Shown here in pieces: positions 61,823 to 64,000 of a DNA stretch of 64,000 nucleotides (its first letter is position 1; each line of letters begins with the position of its first letter). The translations under genes and the position numbers were made by a program. The notes under the pieces were generated by a model. The model did not search any database and had not been told where the DNA came from. It saw only the letters and a program-made list of their open reading frames with translations. The stretch lies in assembly GCA_947497315.1 (NCBI GenBank), contig CANMFX010000001.1:1330698-1394697 (forward strand), written 5' to 3'. This DNA comes from an uncultured Sphingomonadaceae bacterium (GTDB taxonomy: Bacteria; Pseudomonadota; Alphaproteobacteria; Sphingomonadales; Sphingomonadaceae).

Positions 61823-63385
61823 ATGGGCAGTAAAAAAATCTATCTGCTATTTGCGTTTCTGCTATTCTCGCTAGGCGCAAGAGCATCTGCTCAGCCAGAG
61901 GCGCAAAGCTCGCAAGGTCAAGCCCAAGGCGCAGAGGTTGTCATTGGATCGTATCACATAAGCGGGGTTACAGCTTACGACCCTGAGCAACTTTTGCAAT
62001 ATGCCGATGCGCATGAACAGGCCTCGAGAGGCAGTTCCTCCGCATCAGGAATCGCTGAAGCGATTGAATTGATTTACCGCGAAGACGGATATTTCCTTGC
62101 GGAAGTTGCTGGCTCCATCAACCCAGTAACCAATATAGTCAAGATCACCGTGCACGAGGGTTTTATATCGCAAGTCCAGATCGAGGGTTTGGATAAAAAA
62201 ACCGCCTCTGTCGCAGGGAGCTACATAGAAAGGCTGGTCGGGAAACAGCCCATCCATCAAGATGATTTTGAACGTGCTTTCATGCTGGCAAGCGATCTTT
62301 CAGGGGTGGATCTCAGAAGCACATTTAGTGCCGCTCCAGAAAGCTCCGCGATGCAGCTGCGATTATCCGGCAGCCAATCCAAAAAGAATGGCAGCATAAT
62401 GATCGATAATGTCCCGCTGCGGCCTGACTATGCCATCCGTCTGGTCGGATCCCAGCAATTCAACTCGACACTCAAAGGCGGAGATATGCTCCGCCTTGTT
62501 GGAGTAGGTGTCAGGGAGCCACGGGAATCCTATGCTTTTACGGGATTGTTGCAATATCGCGTTCCGGTAGGAACAAATGGTACTTATTTGGAGTTGGTTG
62601 GCGGCACCGCCTTTTCTGAAAGAAATTTCAGGCAAGTCACAACGGATTCCGAACAACGCGGCATTAATCTGGGTATTGCGCTGGCGCATCCTGTTATCCG
62701 GGATATCCATAATTTCACCTATCTCTTGGGAGAATATGAATATCTCGACGCGCGTTCAGAATTTGGAATCAGCGAGACCGATAGCACCGCGCATGCTGCT
62801 CGATTACACCTTATATCCGGTCATTTCCTGCAGAATGGTAGTTTGATAGAGGGATCGGCGACGCTGACCGTTGGCGGACGCCCTGAGACCGCTCAGGGAC
62901 AAGCCATCGACGGCAGCAAAACATTTGCGCACTTCCGATCATCCATTGGCACTAGTCAGTCCATGGGTCCATCAACCTATCTTCGTGCTGAACTCAAAAG
63001 CCAACTGACGTTTGAGTCTCTTCCCGAAGTAGAAAAAATCAGCCTGGGCCACCAACCTTATCTCAGAGGTTATGCGCCAAGCGAAACCGAAGGTGATAAT
63101 GGCATTGCTGCGACATTTCAGTTGGAGCATGTCTTGGATATCAATGAAGATAACGGTTTTTCCATACGACCCATTGCTTTCGCGGATGTCGGATATGTTT
63201 CCAATCGGACACCTGGTCAACTGCTGCCTGCCAGTCAAACATTGGCATCCGTCGGATTGGGTGCAAATATAAGCTTCCAGAACGGTTTTGGATTCCGAAC
63301 CTGGTTTGCAATGCCGCTCCGCGATGGGCCACAGTCAGATTCTGGTGATTTGGCGGTCTATATCCGGCTCTGGAAAGGGTGGTAG
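61823..63385 (+). CDS. TpsB-type outer-membrane transporter (ShlB/FhaC/HecB family)
   Basis: A 520-residue two-partner secretion pore. A signal peptide (MGSKKIYLLFAFLLFSLGARASA) is followed by a Gln/Ala-rich linker, one clear POTRA domain (IGSYHISGVTAYDPEQLLQY ... EAIELIYREDGYFLAEVAG), a second POTRA-like region (ISQVQIEGLDKKTA) and a 16-strand barrel with the conserved HQPYLRGYAPSETEGDNG loop; it ends in Trp. The start is uncertain: ATG 61823 begins the signal peptide, but the best ribosome site (GAGGAG, 61801) is 16 bases away and a GTG at 61787 is in frame. No TpsA with a haemagglutinin N-terminal domain follows inside the window. Confidence 0.87.
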   Translation: MGSKKIYLLFAFLLFSLGARASAQPEAQSSQGQAQGAEVVIGSYHISGVTAYDPEQLLQYADAHEQASRGSSSASGIAEAIELIYREDGYFLAEVAGSINPVTNIVKITVHEGFISQVQIEGLDKKTASVAGSYIERLVGKQPIHQDDFERAFMLASDLSGVDLRSTFSAAPESSAMQLRLSGSQSKKNGSIMIDNVPLRPDYAIRLVGSQQFNSTLKGGDMLRLVGVGVREPRESYAFTGLLQYRVPVGTNGTYLELVGGTAFSERNFRQVTTDSEQRGINLGIALAHPVIRDIHNFTYLLGEYEYLDARSEFGISETDSTAHAARLHLISGHFLQNGSLIEGSATLTVGGRPETAQGQAIDGSKTFAHFRSSIGTSQSMGPSTYLRAELKSQLTFESLPEVEKISLGHQPYLRGYAPSETEGDNGIAATFQLEHVLDINEDNGFSIRPIAFADVGYVSNRTPGQLLPASQTLASVGLGANISFQNGFGFRTWFAMPLRDGPQSDSGDLAVYIRLWKGW

Positions 63386-63386
63386 A

Positions 63387-64000
63387 ATGTTCAATCGGTC
63401 CCTTCTTGTGCTGGTAATCATCATTGTTTCCATCGGACAGCCATCTTCAGTCGCGATGGCAAAAGGCAATCATTCCGGCTGGTGTAACGGCGTCGGCAAT
63501 ACACATCATAGCTCTGCTTGCGGTGCGGGCGTTCCGACCATTCCGCCAACGGGTACAGTGTCTCCGCCGGTGACCACCACAAAACCAAATCCCCCAACTT
63601 TACCAGCAACCAATGGGGCGGTTCAGGTCCTTACGCCTCCGAACCCGGGTCTGCCGGTGCCGACGCGGCAGCCATCTCGAATACCTACCCCCAAACCCTT
63701 TGCGACGCCTCAGCCAGTACCGCAAGCCGTGCCCACTCCAATAACGGCGCCGACAGCGGTTCCACCTCAAGCATCGGTTGCAGTTCCGCCTCAGGCCCCG
63801 CTGCCCATCCCGACACCGCTGCCACGGCCCCTCGCTGTGCCTACTCCGATAACGGCGCCAACAGCCGTTCCGCCACAAGCACCGGTTGCAGTTCCGCCCC
63901 AGGTTCCGCAGCCCATCCCGACGCCGCTGCCACGACCCACTGCTGTGCCTACTCCGATAACGGCGCCAACAGCCGTTCCGCCACAAGCACCGGTTGCAGT
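63387..64000 (+). CDS. Secreted protein with 36-residue Pro-rich repeats, truncated by window
   Basis: An open frame runs from ATG 63387 to the edge (about 204 codons seen). Residues 1-~25 are a signal peptide (cleavage after SSVAMA). A short Cys/His/Gly head (GNHSGWCNGVGNTHHSSACGAG) is followed by Pro/Thr/Val-rich sequence and, from 63729, a tandem repeat of exactly 108 bases (63729, 63837, 63945) reading VPTPITAPTAVPPQAPVAV... and ...PIPTPLPRP. It starts one base after the TpsB stop, so the two are co-transcribed. It could be a TpsB-linked passenger or a wall-spanning linker protein; no TPS domain is visible in the part present. Confidence 0.72.
   Translation, partial: MFNRSLLVLVIIIVSIGQPSSVAMAKGNHSGWCNGVGNTHHSSACGAGVPTIPPTGTVSPPVTTTKPNPPTLPATNGAVQVLTPPNPGLPVPTRQPSRIPTPKPFATPQPVPQAVPTPITAPTAVPPQASVAVPPQAPLPIPTPLPRPLAVPTPITAPTAVPPQAPVAVPPQVPQPIPTPLPRPTAVPTPITAPTAVPPQAPVA
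63729..64000 (+). repeat. Tandem 108-bp repeat in Pro-rich gene
   Basis: Units begin at 63729, 63837 and 63945, a constant 108 bases (36 codons). The second and third are nearly identical over their shared length, the first more diverged, so expansion is recent and directional toward the right edge. Confidence 0.85.

Noticed and set aside
63729..64000. 108-bp tandem repeat as a CRISPR array
   Set aside because: The units are contiguous, in frame and coding, with no spacers.

Overview
The window looks like a chromosomal segment of a sphingomonad (Alphaproteobacteria, Sphingomonadales, in the general range of Sphingorhabdus, Parasphingorhabdus or Sphingopyxis). This is an inference from recognisable gene content: a his operon followed by HIT and an NSS transporter, yacG next to tRNA-Phe, alphaproteobacterial SspB, a DcaP-type porin beside acs, and PEP-CTERM proteins. 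No rRNA, phage, insertion sequence or CRISPR array was found. Both ends cut genes: acs on the left and a proline-rich repeat protein on the right.

Layout. 0-6 kb: acs (partial) diverges from a DcaP-like porin, then DUF2585, a small membrane protein, fumC and the SspB adaptor. 6.2-12.9 kb: the histidine operon hisBHAF, then two PEP-CTERM protein genes that separate hisF from hisE, then hisE, a HIT hydrolase, a sodium/neurotransmitter-type symporter, yacG and tRNA-Phe. The second PEP-CTERM gene has a well-formed sigma-54 promoter. 13.4-24.4 kb: a surface-adhesion locus with a 2687-residue autotransporter made of about 50-residue repeats, a divergent winged-helix/TolB-like/TPR regulator and a DUF4915 protein. 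24.4-25.2 kb is non-coding and carries hairpin repeats that recur at 59.3 kb. 25.2-31.2 kb: a sulfide/persulfide detoxification module (ArsR regulator and peroxiredoxin on one strand; persulfide dioxygenase-like protein, two YeeE/YedE half-transporters, type II sulfide:quinone oxidoreductase and SulP on the other). 31.3-37.5 kb: two divergent L,D-transpeptidase-fold genes and a tripartite ABC exporter operon.

37.7-59.2 kb is the most interesting stretch. It holds an alcohol dehydrogenase, a CoA-transferase and fermentative D-lactate dehydrogenase, a CtpF-like P-type ATPase, PEP synthase, a cysteine-free Fnr/FixK-type regulator, and an apparent operon of tandem universal stress protein, giant cyclic beta-1,2-glucan synthase and PfkB-type kinase, followed by DUF2267 and a pyridoxamine-oxidase-like protein. 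A textbook FNR/FixK box lies in front of the stress-protein operon. The gene set resembles the hypoxia/dormancy (DosR) gene set of mycobacteria, which suggests a low-oxygen survival island. 59.7-64 kb: small secreted or membrane proteins of unknown function, a TpsB-type outer-membrane transporter, and the start of a secreted protein with 36-residue proline-rich repeats.
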